DNA of 64,000 nt from Halobacillus sp. A1. GTDB taxonomy: Bacteria; Bacillota; Bacilli; Bacillales; Halobacillaceae. The notes beneath the pieces were generated by a model. It ran no database searches and had not been told where the DNA came from. It saw only the letters and a program-made list of their open reading frames with translations. Shown here piece by piece: positions 26,393-35,553 of the stretch; position 1 is the first letter of the stretch; every line of letters starts with the position of its first letter. Where the stretch lies: positions 1 to 64,000 of the forward strand of contig NZ_JAIZEN010000005.1 in NCBI RefSeq assembly GCF_024189295.1, in the 5' to 3' direction. Both the position numbers and the translations under genes were made by a program.

Positions 26393-27604
26393 TTAAATGC
26401 GGACAGGCGCACCGAATTCCCTATGATAATGATTGTTTCTACGGTCATTAGGAAGCGGATTATAGTAAGCAGCTGAAGCTCTTTCTTCTATCTCAAGCAT
26501 AAGGTGATTAGCCTTTTGCGGCTGCGTAATGAGAGGGACTTCCATTTTTTTCTTGCGGTGACCAAGGTATTCTTGACCCGTCTGGTTCATGCCAAGGACG
26601 CGTACATACGGGACGGTGTTCTGATCTAAGTATAGGTCAGCTTCTTCTTTTGAGAAATTTGTAAGAATATGTGTACACACACGCTGAATTCTCGTCCACG
26701 TATATCGCTTCGTCTTAACTTTTTCCATAAAGTCGCCAAAAGAGACCGATGTCTTAATGGCTTTTTTCAATCGGTATTCCAATCCTTCGTCCACTCCGTG
26801 AATAGCATGGAGTTCTTTAAGAGAGCTAACAGATAGCTTATAGTGGAGCAGGGGGAAATACAGGTTCCAATCATGCCATAAATCCGCTCTTTCGCGATAA
26901 AGTGTTAATTGGTCTATGGTTTCCTGAGGAAGAGCCTGCCTGGCATGTTCAGAAATTCTACCTTCTTTTAATATCTCTTTACGAATACTAGTTGCGCTTG
27001 CCATCCGTCCTGAAAGATGTTCATCATGGAATTCACTTTCCTGACGTTTTATAGTCAAAGGCTTGATCGATTCATCGTATGTCAAAAGTTGTTTTATATA
27101 GCTGAAACCTAATATATTATTAGGAGCTGAAAAGTCGAATGAAGATGTCGATATGCCGATCGCCTCGTTGGCTATTCGAGCAGCATCAGGATAGGAATGC
27201 CCAAGGTCCAGAGCTTGTCTCATTTTTACTTCATAGGAGGTTTTATTTTCTTTTAAATCATCATAAGCCTTCATAAACGGAGGGATTTTTCCGTTTTCAC
27301 TGCCGAAACATAACGAATCAATGCCCAAAGCTGACAGGGAAAGGACCGCCCCTTTACTGAAATAGTCACTATGCTGTACCGCGTAGACGTAGGGGAGTTC
27401 TAAAACCAAATCAACTCCGGATTGTAAAGCAGCTTTTGCACGGTGCCACTTATCTATTATGGCCGGTTCTCCTCTTTGGAGAAAATGTCCGCTCATTACC
27501 GCGATCATGCAGTCTGCACCTGACTGTTCTCTGCTTTTTGATACGTGGTATTTATGACCGTTGTGAAACGGATTATATTCCACTACTATACCGCAAGCAT
27601 TCAT
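26393..27604 (-). CDS. tmcAL: tRNA(Met) cytidine acetate ligase TmcAL
   Basis: A 403-residue enzyme (YlbM in B. subtilis) that activates acetate with ATP to form N4-acetylcytidine at the wobble position of elongator tRNA-Met. The N-terminal nucleotidyltransferase fold carries GIVVEYNPFHNGHKYHV with the HxGH-type element. The C-terminal helical part contacts tRNA. Starts at ATG 27604 with AGGAGG upstream. Monocistronic and divergent from ylbN. Confidence 0.93.
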   Translation of the reverse strand: MNACGIVVEYNPFHNGHKYHVSKSREQSGADCMIAVMSGHFLQRGEPAIIDKWHRAKAALQSGVDLVLELPYVYAVQHSDYFSKGAVLSLSALGIDSLCFGSENGKIPPFMKAYDDLKENKTSYEVKMRQALDLGHSYPDAARIANEAIGISTSSFDFSAPNNILGFSYIKQLLTYDESIKPLTIKRQESEFHDEHLSGRMASATSIRKEILKEGRISEHARQALPQETIDQLTLYRERADLWHDWNLYFPLLHYKLSVSSLKELHAIHGVDEGLEYRLKKAIKTSVSFGDFMEKVKTKRYTWTRIQRVCTHILTNFSKEEADLYLDQNTVPYVRVLGMNQTGQEYLGHRKKKMEVPLITQPQKANHLMLEIEERASAAYYNPLPNDRRNNHYHREFGAPVRI

Positions 27605-27759
27605 CTTAGTTACCTCCTTGCCGCATTAAAAAGCGGCATGATAATTACTACTGTTCTCCATATTTTATCATGATGGTAGCAGTTAGTTGAGATTCTGTTC
27701 AATTTTATATAAAATATAAGTATTGGAATTCGTGAGTCAGTGTGTGTAAAGAAAATATA

Positions 27760-27788
27760 TTGACAAAACACGAAAATCCTTTTACAAT
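27760..27788 (+). promoter_or_regulatory. Sigma-A promoter of ylbN-rpmF
   Basis: TTGACA 27760-27765, 17-base spacer, TACAAT 27783-27788, ending 26 bases before the ylbN start codon. Confidence 0.75.
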
Positions 27789-27814
27789 AACTCTTGTTGC
27801 CATGAGGTGAAAAA

Positions 27815-28339
27815 ATGAAATTTCCTCTACAAAAACTTAATCAATCCGGTGATCAGCCGTTTGAATTTGAAGAAGATGTAGATATCCGCGAATTAGAGAA
27901 CATGAACAACGACATCCGAAGAATTTCTGATGTGCATGTGCAAGGTCAAGCTACAAAGCGTGGTGACGACATTACTGTCACTTTTACAGCTGAAGGTGAA
28001 ATGATTCTTCCATGTGCGAGAACACTTGTTGATGTTCCTTACCCTTTTCAAATTGAAGGACTTGAGCAATTTAATGTGTCTTCCTTCTATAAAGAAGAAG
28101 ATGAGAGCGAGATTCATCCGGTTCGTGGAGAAATTCTTGACTTAACCCCCTTTATAAAGGAAAATGTTCTATTAGAGGTTCCAACTCGTGTGTTTTGTAA
28201 GGACGATGAGGTACACGCTCAAGCTCTAACTGAAGGAAAAGGGTGGCAGGTGGTTACAGAAGAACCGGAGGAAAACAAAGTAGATCCTCGCATGGCTAAA
28301 CTGCAATCATTATTAGATGAAAAAGAAAATAACGAATAA
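27815..28339 (+). CDS. ylbN: YlbN/YceD, DUF177 protein
   Basis: A 174-residue acidic protein of the YceD/DUF177 family: ...GEMILPCARTLVDVPYPFQIEGLEQF with the conserved Cys, and a C-terminal helix ending MAKLQSLLDEKENNE. YceD-type proteins are linked to 23S rRNA accumulation and are almost always cotranscribed with rpmF, as here. GAGGTGA precedes the ATG. Confidence 0.9.
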   Translation: MKFPLQKLNQSGDQPFEFEEDVDIRELENMNNDIRRISDVHVQGQATKRGDDITVTFTAEGEMILPCARTLVDVPYPFQIEGLEQFNVSSFYKEEDESEIHPVRGEILDLTPFIKENVLLEVPTRVFCKDDEVHAQALTEGKGWQVVTEEPEENKVDPRMAKLQSLLDEKENNE

Positions 28340-28385
28340 GGAAACAATCTGATTTCCTCTCGTAAAATAAAAGGAGGTGTACAAC

Positions 28386-28559
28386 ATGGCAGTACCTAAG
28401 CGCAGAACTTCAAAAAAGGTTAAAAACCAACGCCGTACTCACAAAAAACTACATGTACCTGGCATGGTAGAATGTCAGAACTGTGGGGAGTACTCAAAAC
28501 CACACCATGTTTGCAAATCTTGTGGACAGTATAATGGAAAGCAAGTCATTGCAAAGTAA
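28386..28559 (+). CDS. rpmF: Ribosomal protein L32
   Basis: A 57-residue zinc-binding L32 protein: [20 protein letters not shown] start, then two CxxC pairs (CQNCG, CKSCG) forming the zinc ribbon. The zinc-bound form implies that any zinc-free paralogue would be elsewhere. AAGGAGGTG precedes the ATG at 28386. Confidence 0.97.
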   Translation: MAVPKRRTSKKVKNQRRTHKKLHVPGMVECQNCGEYSKPHHVCKSCGQYNGKQVIAK

Positions 28560-28570
28560 ATCTAAGTGTT

Positions 28571-28604
28571 AAAGGAGCCTGAATTCCATTCAGGCTCCTT
28601 TTTT
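28571..28604 (+). terminator. Terminator after rpmF
   Basis: Perfect 14-bp stem, AAAGGAGCCTGAAT with its complement (588-601 of the 28-kb block), three-base loop, T run. Confidence 0.9.
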
Positions 28605-28647
28605 ACATCCGATAGAAGTACTTAGCAGTAGAAAGGAAGAAGTGGAT

Positions 28648-29412
28648 ATGGAACAGGTTAGAATTGAACAGACTAAAAGTGGATTGGCTAAGGTAACATT
28701 AAACCGAAGCGAAAAGATGAATGCGGTTACCCAACAAATGAGTCGTGAGCTATTACAAACGCTCCGAAAGTTAAAAAATGATCCGAGTGTCAAGTGTCTT
28801 GTCATAACGGGAGCCGGTCACCGGGCTTTTTGTTCTGGAGGCGATTTGATGGAATTCCACGGAGGGTTAAATGAGCAGGAAGCTTACGTTAAGTTGAGTC
28901 TGATGAAAGAGGTTTTGTATGAGTTGTTCACATTTCCAATGCCGACTGTTGCTCTTCTTAACGGACAGGCCCGGGGGGGAGGATGTGAGATAGCTACAGC
29001 ATGTGATTTTCGTTATGGGAGGTGTGACGCACAGTTCGGCTTCGTACAAGCAAGTTTAGGAATTATCCCTGGATGGGGAGGCGGCGAACTGTTATATAGA
29101 CGTATAAGACCAGAAGCAGCTTCTCAGTGGTTGATGGATGCGATTATGTATGGAGCGGAGGAAGCACTTCGCATAGGCTGGTTACATAAAATTATAGAGG
29201 CTGAGAACTTTCAGGATGAAGATATATTTAGTTCCATTATGAACAAATCTAATGAGCAGTTACGATGGTTTAAGAAACAATACTTAAGCAAACTATCTAT
29301 TGAAGAAGTATTGGAAGACATGGAACTTGAAGTTGAGAATTGCGCTCGTCTTTGGGAGTCGTCTGAACATAAAGAAGCTTTGCGGAGATTCAAGGAATCA
29401 CGAAAAAAATAA
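28648..29412 (+). CDS. Enoyl-CoA hydratase/isomerase family protein
   Basis: A 254-residue crotonase-fold protein. HRAFCSGGDLMEFHGG and NGQARGGGCEIATACDFRYG are the two oxyanion-hole blocks; FVQASLGIIPGWGGGELLYR follows. It should act on an acyl-CoA thioester, but the usual pair of catalytic Glu residues is not obvious, so hydratase activity is uncertain. AAGGAAG precedes the ATG at 28648. It is not part of a visible beta-oxidation operon. Confidence 0.82.
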   Translation: MEQVRIEQTKSGLAKVTLNRSEKMNAVTQQMSRELLQTLRKLKNDPSVKCLVITGAGHRAFCSGGDLMEFHGGLNEQEAYVKLSLMKEVLYELFTFPMPTVALLNGQARGGGCEIATACDFRYGRCDAQFGFVQASLGIIPGWGGGELLYRRIRPEAASQWLMDAIMYGAEEALRIGWLHKIIEAENFQDEDIFSSIMNKSNEQLRWFKKQYLSKLSIEEVLEDMELEVENCARLWESSEHKEALRRFKESRKK

Positions 29413-29476
29413 TGAAGTATAGTCTATCAACCTCCACATTTGCATAACTATAAGCAAACTATAAAGGAGGGATAGA

Positions 29477-29947
29477 ATGGATGCTCCAAGACAAGATGCT
29501 TGGAAGATAGATGAAGATGAATTACTAGCACACACTGTTTTGCAATACATTAAAGAAGGCCATACCCAGTTGGAAGCTTTTCAAGAAGTTGCGAGACAAT
29601 TAAATCGAACACCTGCTGCTTGCGGATTCCGGTGGAACGCAACGGTTAGAAAAAATTATCAAAACGACATCCGTGAAGCTAAGCAGGAGCGTACTTCCTA
29701 CCGAAACACGGTGAACCCTGCTGCATTGCAAAAAAACTCATCTATATCTCTTGATGATGCCATACTCTTTTTAAAAGAGATGAAGCAGCATTCCCAGCAT
29801 GATCAGGAAGAGTTACAATCTAAGCTGTATCAGCTGAGCGAAGAAAATGTACGCTTGAAAAATCAAATCAAACAATGGGAAGATGCCTGGTCTGAGATTG
29901 ATAAATTGACGAATTGGGTGAAGAATCGTTATCAGACGTCTTCTTAA
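29477..29947 (+). CDS. ylbO: RsfA-family transcriptional regulator YlbO
   Basis: A 156-residue protein with an N-terminal Myb/SANT-like DNA-binding domain (about 8-62, DAWKIDEDELLAHTVLQYI and RTPAACGFRWNATVRKNY) and a C-terminal coiled coil (about 105-145). It belongs to the RsfA family of forespore regulators; YlbO occupies this locus in B. subtilis. AAAGGAGGGA lies before the ATG. Confidence 0.88.
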   Translation: MDAPRQDAWKIDEDELLAHTVLQYIKEGHTQLEAFQEVARQLNRTPAACGFRWNATVRKNYQNDIREAKQERTSYRNTVNPAALQKNSSISLDDAILFLKEMKQHSQHDQEELQSKLYQLSEENVRLKNQIKQWEDAWSEIDKLTNWVKNRYQTSS

Positions 29948-29950
29948 ATA

Positions 29951-29985
29951 AAAAAGGCCCTACACATAAAATGTAGCGGCCTTGT
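29951..29985. terminator. Shared terminator between ylbO and ylbP
   Basis: AAGGCCcTACA pairs with TGTAgcGGCCTT, with one small bulge, between convergent genes. Confidence 0.65.
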
Positions 29986-29991
29986 GTTATT

Positions 29992-30477
29992 TTATTCACT
30001 TATATCTCTTTCCTCGACTCCCGAAGGCAGCCAAATGAGCGGGTTTTCGCCCAGGTCACGTTCTACCTCATAATGAGCTTTATGGAAATCCATTCTTTCC
30101 CAAAACCCATGTGAGTTAATTCTTGGGTTTGTTTTTATTGGTAACTTGAAGCTTTTAGCGAAATCCACTAAAGCTTTTCCATATCCCTGATTGCGATAGT
30201 CCGGGAGAACTTCCAATTTCCAAAGTTCTAAATAGTCTTGAGGAGGTGTGAAATAATAATCGTATTTTTTTGAGACGCGATATAAACTCATTCTTGCCAC
30301 TAAAGCGTTTCCAAAATAGATTCCAAAAAACGGTGACTCACTGTCATTCTCGACGATGTTACTTTCTAAATCCTCAAACATAGCTAATTCTTGATTCCCA
30401 TATTCTTTAAATCGTTTGAATTCCTCTAACGTTTTATAATTTACCAAAAGAGGCTGAACCTTTATTTTTGTCATCAT
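29992..30477 (-). CDS. ylbP: GNAT N-acetyltransferase YlbP
   Basis: A 161-residue acetyltransferase highly like B. subtilis YlbP (NYKTLEEFKRFKEYGNQEL, NDSESPFFGIYFG). LEVLPDYRNQGYGKALVDFA is the acetyl-CoA motif. Its substrate is unknown. The start is one of two adjacent ATGs (30477, 30474) after AAAGGGGA; an in-frame TTG at 30495 precedes the ribosome site and is not used. Confidence 0.9.
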   Translation of the reverse strand: MMTKIKVQPLLVNYKTLEEFKRFKEYGNQELAMFEDLESNIVENDSESPFFGIYFGNALVARMSLYRVSKKYDYYFTPPQDYLELWKLEVLPDYRNQGYGKALVDFAKSFKLPIKTNPRINSHGFWERMDFHKAHYEVERDLGENPLIWLPSGVEERDISE

Positions 30478-30588
30478 TCCAGATTCCCCTTTCAAATATC
30501 TATCTAATATACCATTATAATATAAAAATATTCAGAATGAAATAACAATTACCTATGGAAAAATCTTCTCCCTTATCTAAATGAATTT

Positions 30589-30597
30589 TGCTACAAT
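30589..30597 (+). promoter_or_regulatory. Extended -10 promoter of panE
   Basis: TGCTACAAT (TG-n-TACAAT) lies 36 bases before the panE start. No clear -35 at 17 bases. Confidence 0.5.
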
Positions 30598-30632
30598 AAT
30601 AAAAAAGGCTTTAGAACGGAGGTGTAAAACTC

Positions 30633-31496
30633 GTGAGAATAGGAATTATAGGCGGAGGTTCTATAGGGTTACTTCTTGCAGCTCATTTAGGGGCTGTTCA
30701 CAAGGTGTCCCTCTATGTCAGAACGGAAAAGCAAAAGAGGGCATTGAATGAAAATGGGGTCATTTGCGACAGAATGATGCGTAAAATTAAAACTTATTCT
30801 AATAATGAGCAGATGAATGAACAGGAGCTTTTGATTGTGGCTGTAAAACAGTATCACCTGCAAAGTTTAACTCTGCCTTCAAATCCTGATTTGCTATTTA
30901 TTCAAAATGGAATGACCCACTTATCCTTCATTCAGCATTTGCCCAATAATTGTGCCCTGGGCATTGTTGAGCACGGAGCACTGAAAGCCTCCGCATATGA
31001 AGTCTTTCACACGGGAAGGGGTTCCATTCGGCTTGCGAATCATCATGGGAAGGAAATTGCAAGTCAGCTTGTTGATCTTCTTGGATCAGAAAAGTTCCCG
31101 ATTTACTTTCATGATGATTACTGGAACATGCTTTCTGAGAAATTGATTATTAATACAGTGATTAATCCGTTAACAGCAATATTTAGAGTGAAAAATAAAC
31201 ACATTTTAGAAAATGACCATATCAGAAAGCTGGCAGAACTATTGTGTGAAGAGGGTTCAAGAGCTTTGGGACTTATCCATGAAGAACAATGGCGACGAAT
31301 CTGCCGAATTGCACAGTCTACGGGTGAAAATCAATCCTCTATGTTAAAAGATCTCAATGAGGAACGGAAAACAGAAATAGACGCGATCTGTGGATTTATC
31401 CTTGAAAAACTGGAAGGGGAGGCTCCATATCATAATTTTGTCATTGAATCCATTCATGCATTGGAGGCAATAAATTATAAAGGAGAGGCTATATGA
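30633..31496 (+). CDS. panE: 2-dehydropantoate 2-reductase
   Basis: A 287-residue NADPH-dependent ketopantoate reductase (YlbQ) making pantoate for coenzyme A. The Rossmann GIIGGGSIGLLLAAHLG spans residues 4-20; KLIINTVINPLTAIF (about 170-184) carries the catalytic Lys, and SSMLKDLNEERKTEIDAICG binds substrate. The start is GTG after GGAGGTG. Its TGA overlaps the ATG of the next gene by 4 bases. Confidence 0.9.
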   Translation: MRIGIIGGGSIGLLLAAHLGAVHKVSLYVRTEKQKRALNENGVICDRMMRKIKTYSNNEQMNEQELLIVAVKQYHLQSLTLPSNPDLLFIQNGMTHLSFIQHLPNNCALGIVEHGALKASAYEVFHTGRGSIRLANHHGKEIASQLVDLLGSEKFPIYFHDDYWNMLSEKLIINTVINPLTAIFRVKNKHILENDHIRKLAELLCEEGSRALGLIHEEQWRRICRIAQSTGENQSSMLKDLNEERKTEIDAICGFILEKLEGEAPYHNFVIESIHALEAINYKGEAI

Positions 31497-31873
31497 GTGA
31501 GGTATTTGTATATATTTTAGCTTTTATAGTCACCGTGCCTTTTTTATTTTTATTTTTGCTTTATTTTATAACTCGTAAGCTGTATCGAAATAACAGGAAA
31601 GCCGTTCATCAGACGGCTCAGCTTATGGTACCGATTCTAGTTACAGCTGTACATACCCTTTTCATCGTGTTGTTCGATTTAAACGCTTTAGCATGGATCA
31701 TTGTATTTCTTCTGTTTTTACTGAGCGTAGCAATTATCATTCAATATAAAATATCTGAAGAAATCCTCTTGTTCAAAGCCTTTAAAAGCTTTCTGCGATT
31801 GAGTTTCCTAGTATTTACAGCTGTTTATATAGGGTTGACCGCTTTTGGGATTGTGGACCGTCTATTTCTGTAA
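31493..31873 (+). CDS. DUF3397 membrane protein
   Basis: A 126-residue protein with four hydrophobic helices (about 5-27, 42-60, 63-82 and 100-120). The KAVHQTAQLMVPILVTAVH segment matches the DUF3397 family, which sits between panE and bshC in many bacilli. Function unknown. Translationally coupled to panE through ATGA. Confidence 0.75.
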   Translation: MSEVFVYILAFIVTVPFLFLFLLYFITRKLYRNNRKAVHQTAQLMVPILVTAVHTLFIVLFDLNALAWIIVFLLFLLSVAIIIQYKISEEILLFKAFKSFLRLSFLVFTAVYIGLTAFGIVDRLFL

Positions 31874-31912
31874 CAAACAGATTAGGTGAACTTCGCGGCG
31901 GTTTTTTGTACA

Positions 31913-31942
31913 ATACATAGTGGTACATAACAACCTATGTAT
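31913..31942 (+). other. Inverted repeat in the bshC leader
   Basis: ATACATAG 31913-31920 and CTATGTAT 31935-31942 are exact complements, immediately upstream of the bshC ribosome site AGAAGGAG. It could be a leader hairpin or a protein-binding site; a TACAAT box overlaps its left edge. Confidence 0.5.
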
Positions 31943-31960
31943 AGAAGGAGAAGTTCATAA

Positions 31961-33586
31961 ATGCGCATCGATCCAATTAATTTTTCGGATGCTAACCCTC
32001 TCGTTGCTGATTATAAAGCGGATAACAAAAGTGTGCACGATAAATTCGATTTTAATCCTGCCAATGAAAGTGATTGGCTTAAAAGAGCTGAGGACATTCA
32101 AGATAACCATTATAAACGGGAAGAATTAACTGAAGTACTTACACAGTTGAATGATCGCTGGAATGCTTCAGCACCAACTTTTCAGAACATTAAAAAGTTA
32201 GAAGATAAACGCACGACAGCTATAGTAGCCGGCCAGCAGGCAGGGCTTCTAACAGGCCCTTTATATACTGTGCATAAAATCATTTCTGTCTTACAGATGG
32301 CGAAATTGAAAGAGAAGGAATTAGGGAGTCCTGTTGTACCTGTGTTTTGGATCGCAGGGGAGGATCATGACTTTGCGGAAATCAATCACATTTATATGAA
32401 AAACAACCAGTCTATGGAAAAACTACAGGTGGATACTGAAGTGAATGAAAAGTCATCCGTGTCAGATTTAATATTTAATGACCACGATGTGATAGCCTGG
32501 CTGGATAAGGTCTTTAACCACCTTCAGGAAACGGAGTATACCTCCAGTGTTTATTCAAGCTTCAAAGATGTGATTAAAACGTCGAGCAGCTTTACGGACT
32601 TTTTTGCAAAAGTGATTCATAAATTGTTTCCTCGTGAAGGTTTGATTTTACTCGATGCTCATGACCGAGAAATTCGCAAGTTAGAAGGATCCTACTTCAA
32701 GGAAATGGTTTACCATAATGAGCAGATTGCTCAGAGCGTATATTCTTCCGAGCAGAAAATCAAACAGGAAGGCTACCCGATATCTCTGTTCAGCTCAGCA
32801 AATGACGCAAACTTGTTTCTTCATAAAGACGGGGAGCGGGTTCTGTTAGTCAGGGATGAAGATGGATTCTTCAAAGGGAAAAAAGGAGAAGTTAGCTTAA
32901 GTAAAGATGATCTGCTTTCCCTTGCTGAACAGGAGCCATGGCGGCTTAGTAATAACGTAGTTACTCGACCGCTTATGCAGGAACTCCTTCTTCCCGTTCT
33001 CGGTTTCGTCGGAGGTCCTGGAGAAATAAATTATTGGGCAGCGCTTAAACCAGCTTTTCATACTTTAAATTTACGAATGCCTCCAGTAATTCCAAGGTTA
33101 TCATTTACATTACTGGATCGTGCATCCGATAAAAGACTTCGTGATTACGAAATTGATGTAGGGGCTGGAGTCCAGCAAGGCACGGGTCCTAATAAATTGA
33201 ACTGGATAGCGACATTAGGTGAACAGCCAATAGATAAGCTGGCAGAAGAGATGAAAAAAGAAATAGAAAACATCCACAAGCCTCTTAGAAACAAAGCTGC
33301 GGATCTGGGGCCGGACATGAAAGCACTAGCAGACAAAAACTTAGAATATATTCATCAGTCAATTGGCTTCCTTCAAAAACGGATGCTGAAATCGACCGAA
33401 GAAAATTACGAACGGGAGTTGCGAGTATTCGATGAATTGAACCTGTTGCTGCGCCCAGGCGGAGCTCTGCAGGAAAGAATGTGGAGTATAGTCCCATGGG
33501 TTAATATGTACGGTATAGACGTATTTGAGAGAGTGTGCAGCAGAGAATTATCATTTGATCACACCCATTTTGTCGTTAGATTTTAA
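31961..33586 (+). CDS. bshC: Bacillithiol synthase BshC (cysteine-adding enzyme)
   Basis: A 541-residue protein proposed to add cysteine to GlcN-malate in the last step of bacillithiol synthesis, the major low-molecular-weight thiol of Bacilli. TAIVAGQQAGLLTGPLYTVHKI and PVFWIAGEDHDFAEINHIY are hallmark blocks of the nucleotidyltransferase-like core; a long coiled region lies near residues 435-490. Length is typical. It precedes mraZ as yllA does in B. subtilis, separated by a terminator. Confidence 0.94.
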   Translation: MRIDPINFSDANPLVADYKADNKSVHDKFDFNPANESDWLKRAEDIQDNHYKREELTEVLTQLNDRWNASAPTFQNIKKLEDKRTTAIVAGQQAGLLTGPLYTVHKIISVLQMAKLKEKELGSPVVPVFWIAGEDHDFAEINHIYMKNNQSMEKLQVDTEVNEKSSVSDLIFNDHDVIAWLDKVFNHLQETEYTSSVYSSFKDVIKTSSSFTDFFAKVIHKLFPREGLILLDAHDREIRKLEGSYFKEMVYHNEQIAQSVYSSEQKIKQEGYPISLFSSANDANLFLHKDGERVLLVRDEDGFFKGKKGEVSLSKDDLLSLAEQEPWRLSNNVVTRPLMQELLLPVLGFVGGPGEINYWAALKPAFHTLNLRMPPVIPRLSFTLLDRASDKRLRDYEIDVGAGVQQGTGPNKLNWIATLGEQPIDKLAEEMKKEIENIHKPLRNKAADLGPDMKALADKNLEYIHQSIGFLQKRMLKSTEENYERELRVFDELNLLLRPGGALQERMWSIVPWVNMYGIDVFERVCSRELSFDHTHFVVRF

Positions 33587-33624
33587 ATAACCCCCCACCA
33601 TCTCCCACTATAAAAAACAGTAAG

Positions 33625-33655
33625 AATCCTGCTTAAATAAGCAGGATTTTTTTTG
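33625..33655 (+). terminator. Terminator after bshC
   Basis: AATCCTGCTTA 33625-33635 pairs with TAAGCAGGATT 33638-33648, followed by eight T residues. Confidence 0.9.
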
Positions 33656-33680
33656 CGTCAGTAGAATATTTAAAAATGAG

Positions 33681-33726
33681 TGGTGAAAAGTGGAGTGATG
33701 TGGTAGTCTGAAAATAGAAGGTGGGG
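33681..33726 (+). promoter_or_regulatory. MraZ operator-like repeats
   Basis: TGGTG 33681, TGGAG 33691 and TGGTA 33701 repeat at an exact 10-base period, and TGGGG follows at 33722, all within 55 bases of the mraZ start. MraZ proteins repress their own operon by binding TGGGN-type repeats with 5-base spacers, which this resembles. Confidence 0.55.
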
Positions 33727-33734
33727 TAAACTCT

Positions 33735-34166
33735 ATGTTCATGGGCGAATTTCAGCATAACATCGATATGAAAGGACGGATCATCGTCCCTTCGAAATTT
33801 CGTGAAGAACTTCAAGAAGGCTTTGTGCTGACAAGAGGTTTAGATCAATGTTTATTCGCTTATCCTATGAACGAGTGGAAATTATTAGAGGAAAAGCTGA
33901 AAAAGCTTCCCCTTACTAAAAAAGATGCGCGAGCCTTCACTAGATTTTTCTTTTCTGGAGCTGTCGAATGTGAAGTAGATAAGCAGGGAAGAGTAAACAT
34001 TCCCCCACCGCTGAGAAACCATGCGAAGTTAGATAAGGAATGTGTAGTTATTGGTGTATCAAATCGTATTGAATTTTGGAGTAAAGATTTGTGGGAAAGC
34101 TACTTCGAAGAATCAGAAGAGTCTTTCTCAGAGATTGCTGAAAATATGTTGGATTTCGATATTTGA
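33735..34166 (+). CDS. mraZ: Transcriptional regulator MraZ
   Basis: A 143-residue protein of two AbrB-like half-domains: [21 protein letters not shown]-type repeat at the start and [20 protein letters not shown] near residue 76. It forms ring oligomers that bind repeats upstream of its own gene and controls the division and cell wall cluster. rsmH follows with its ATG 24 bases after the stop. Confidence 0.95.
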   Translation: MFMGEFQHNIDMKGRIIVPSKFREELQEGFVLTRGLDQCLFAYPMNEWKLLEEKLKKLPLTKKDARAFTRFFFSGAVECEVDKQGRVNIPPPLRNHAKLDKECVVIGVSNRIEFWSKDLWESYFEESEESFSEIAENMLDFDI

Positions 34167-34189
34167 TAGGTAGAGAAACGGGTGAAGAA

Positions 34190-35167
34190 ATGTTTGAACA
34201 TTATAGTGTATTAAAATCAGAAACAATAAAGCAGATGCATATTAAGCCTGATGGTGTATATGTAGACTGCACTTTAGGAGGCGGAGGGCATTCCATTGAG
34301 ATTGCATCAAGACTTGATAAAGGAAAGCTCATAGCTTTTGATCAAGATGAGCATGCGTTAGAAGCAGCAAAAGAAAGGTTAGCTCCCTACGCAGAGAAAG
34401 TTACGTTAGTACATGCTAATTTCCGCCAATTAGAAGAAAAACTGAACGAACTTAAAATCGAGCACGTAGATGGGGTTCTTTACGACTTAGGTGTTTCAAG
34501 TCCTCAGCTCGATGTAGCTGAGAGAGGGTTCAGCTACCATAACGATGCTCCTCTGGACATGAGGATGGACCAGTCGAATGAAACATCAGCATGGAATGTT
34601 TTAAATGAGTGGGCGTATGAAGACCTTGTCCGAATATTTTTCAAATACGGGGAAGAGAAATTTTCAAAGCAAATCGCAAGGAAAATTGAGGCTGCCAGAG
34701 AGGTACAATCGATTGAAACAACGGGACATCTCGTTGAATTGATAAAGGATGCCATACCCGCTCCAGCGAGAAGAAAAGGTGGCCACCCTGCAAAAAGGAT
34801 CTTTCAAGCGATCAGAATTGCTGTCAATGATGAGCTGGGAGCATTTCAAGACACTCTCCACCAAGCGGCCAGAACGGTAGCTGTAGATGGGAGAATAGCG
34901 GTGATCACCTTTCATTCATTAGAGGATCGACTATGTAAGCAGGCATTTAAGAAATGGAGTACGAATCCGCCTCTTCCGAAAAACATCCCGATGATTCCTG
35001 AAGATAAACAGCCACCATTTAAAATGGTTACACGCAAGCCGATTGTTGCAGAAGAAGAAGAGTTAGAAGACAACCGACGTTCAAGGTCAGCAAAATTAAG
35101 AGTGGTAGAGAAAATTAAACCATGGTCAGATTCATTCACATTTGAAGAAGGGTGGAAGCAAACTTGA
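34190..35167 (+). CDS. rsmH: 16S rRNA m4C1402 methyltransferase RsmH
   Basis: A 325-residue SAM-dependent enzyme (MraW) methylating N4 of C1402 in 16S r[20 protein letters not shown] is the SAM loop (about residues 26-42), [11 protein letters not shown] and [15 protein letters not shown] are family blocks, and [10 protein letters not shown] lies near the C-terminus. The ATG at 34190 gives the standard MFEHYSVLK start; the frame is open to a TTG at 34163 inside the mraZ end. Confidence 0.95.
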   Translation: MFEHYSVLKSETIKQMHIKPDGVYVDCTLGGGGHSIEIASRLDKGKLIAFDQDEHALEAAKERLAPYAEKVTLVHANFRQLEEKLNELKIEHVDGVLYDLGVSSPQLDVAERGFSYHNDAPLDMRMDQSNETSAWNVLNEWAYEDLVRIFFKYGEEKFSKQIARKIEAAREVQSIETTGHLVELIKDAIPAPARRKGGHPAKRIFQAIRIAVNDELGAFQDTLHQAARTVAVDGRIAVITFHSLEDRLCKQAFKKWSTNPPLPKNIPMIPEDKQPPFKMVTRKPIVAEEEELEDNRRSRSAKLRVVEKIKPWSDSFTFEEGWKQT

Positions 35168-35532
35168 GTACAGAGAGAGTAAAAAAAATGCAGCAGCCAA
35201 TCGAACACCAACAGCAGCAAAAGCAAGTCAAAGTCAAAATTCAAAAAAAGCAATGGGTAAGTACAGGGGAGAAAGTTTTATATTCTGCAGCTACAGGCGT
35301 CATAGCGTTGGCTTCAGTTTTTATGGTGCATTTTTCTTCGACTACTGATACACTAAACCGTGATATTCAACAAGCTGAACAGAAAATCAGTCAACAAGAG
35401 GCGGTTAACGACAGTCTGGCTTATGATGCTAAAGAACTAAGTAACCCTGACCGTATTCTTCAGATTGCAAAAGACAATGGCTTGGAAATGCAAAACGCAG
35501 AAGTCAAACAAGCAGGCTATGCTGGAAACTAA
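35164..35532 (+). CDS. ftsL: Cell division protein FtsL
   Basis: A 122-residue bitopic protein: a Gln- and Lys-rich cytoplasmic part (1-37), one membrane helix (about 40-60, [20 protein letters not shown]) and an outer leucine-zipper-like coil (about 65-105). It joins DivIB and DivIC in the divisome core. The start TTG at 35164 has AAGGGTGG 8 bases upstream and overlaps the rsmH stop; a GTG at 35152 would overlap that ribosome site. Confidence 0.88.
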   Translation: MSTERVKKMQQPIEHQQQQKQVKVKIQKKQWVSTGEKVLYSAATGVIALASVFMVHFSSTTDTLNRDIQQAEQKISQQEAVNDSLAYDAKELSNPDRILQIAKDNGLEMQNAEVKQAGYAGN

Positions 35533-35553
35533 GAGAAACTAGGTGAACTTCTT

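Noticed and set aside
29415-29460. Possible sigma-G promoter before ylbO (GTATA, CATAACTA)
   Set aside because: The spacing of 20-21 bases and the extra base in the -10 do not fit the pattern seen for csfG and sigG.
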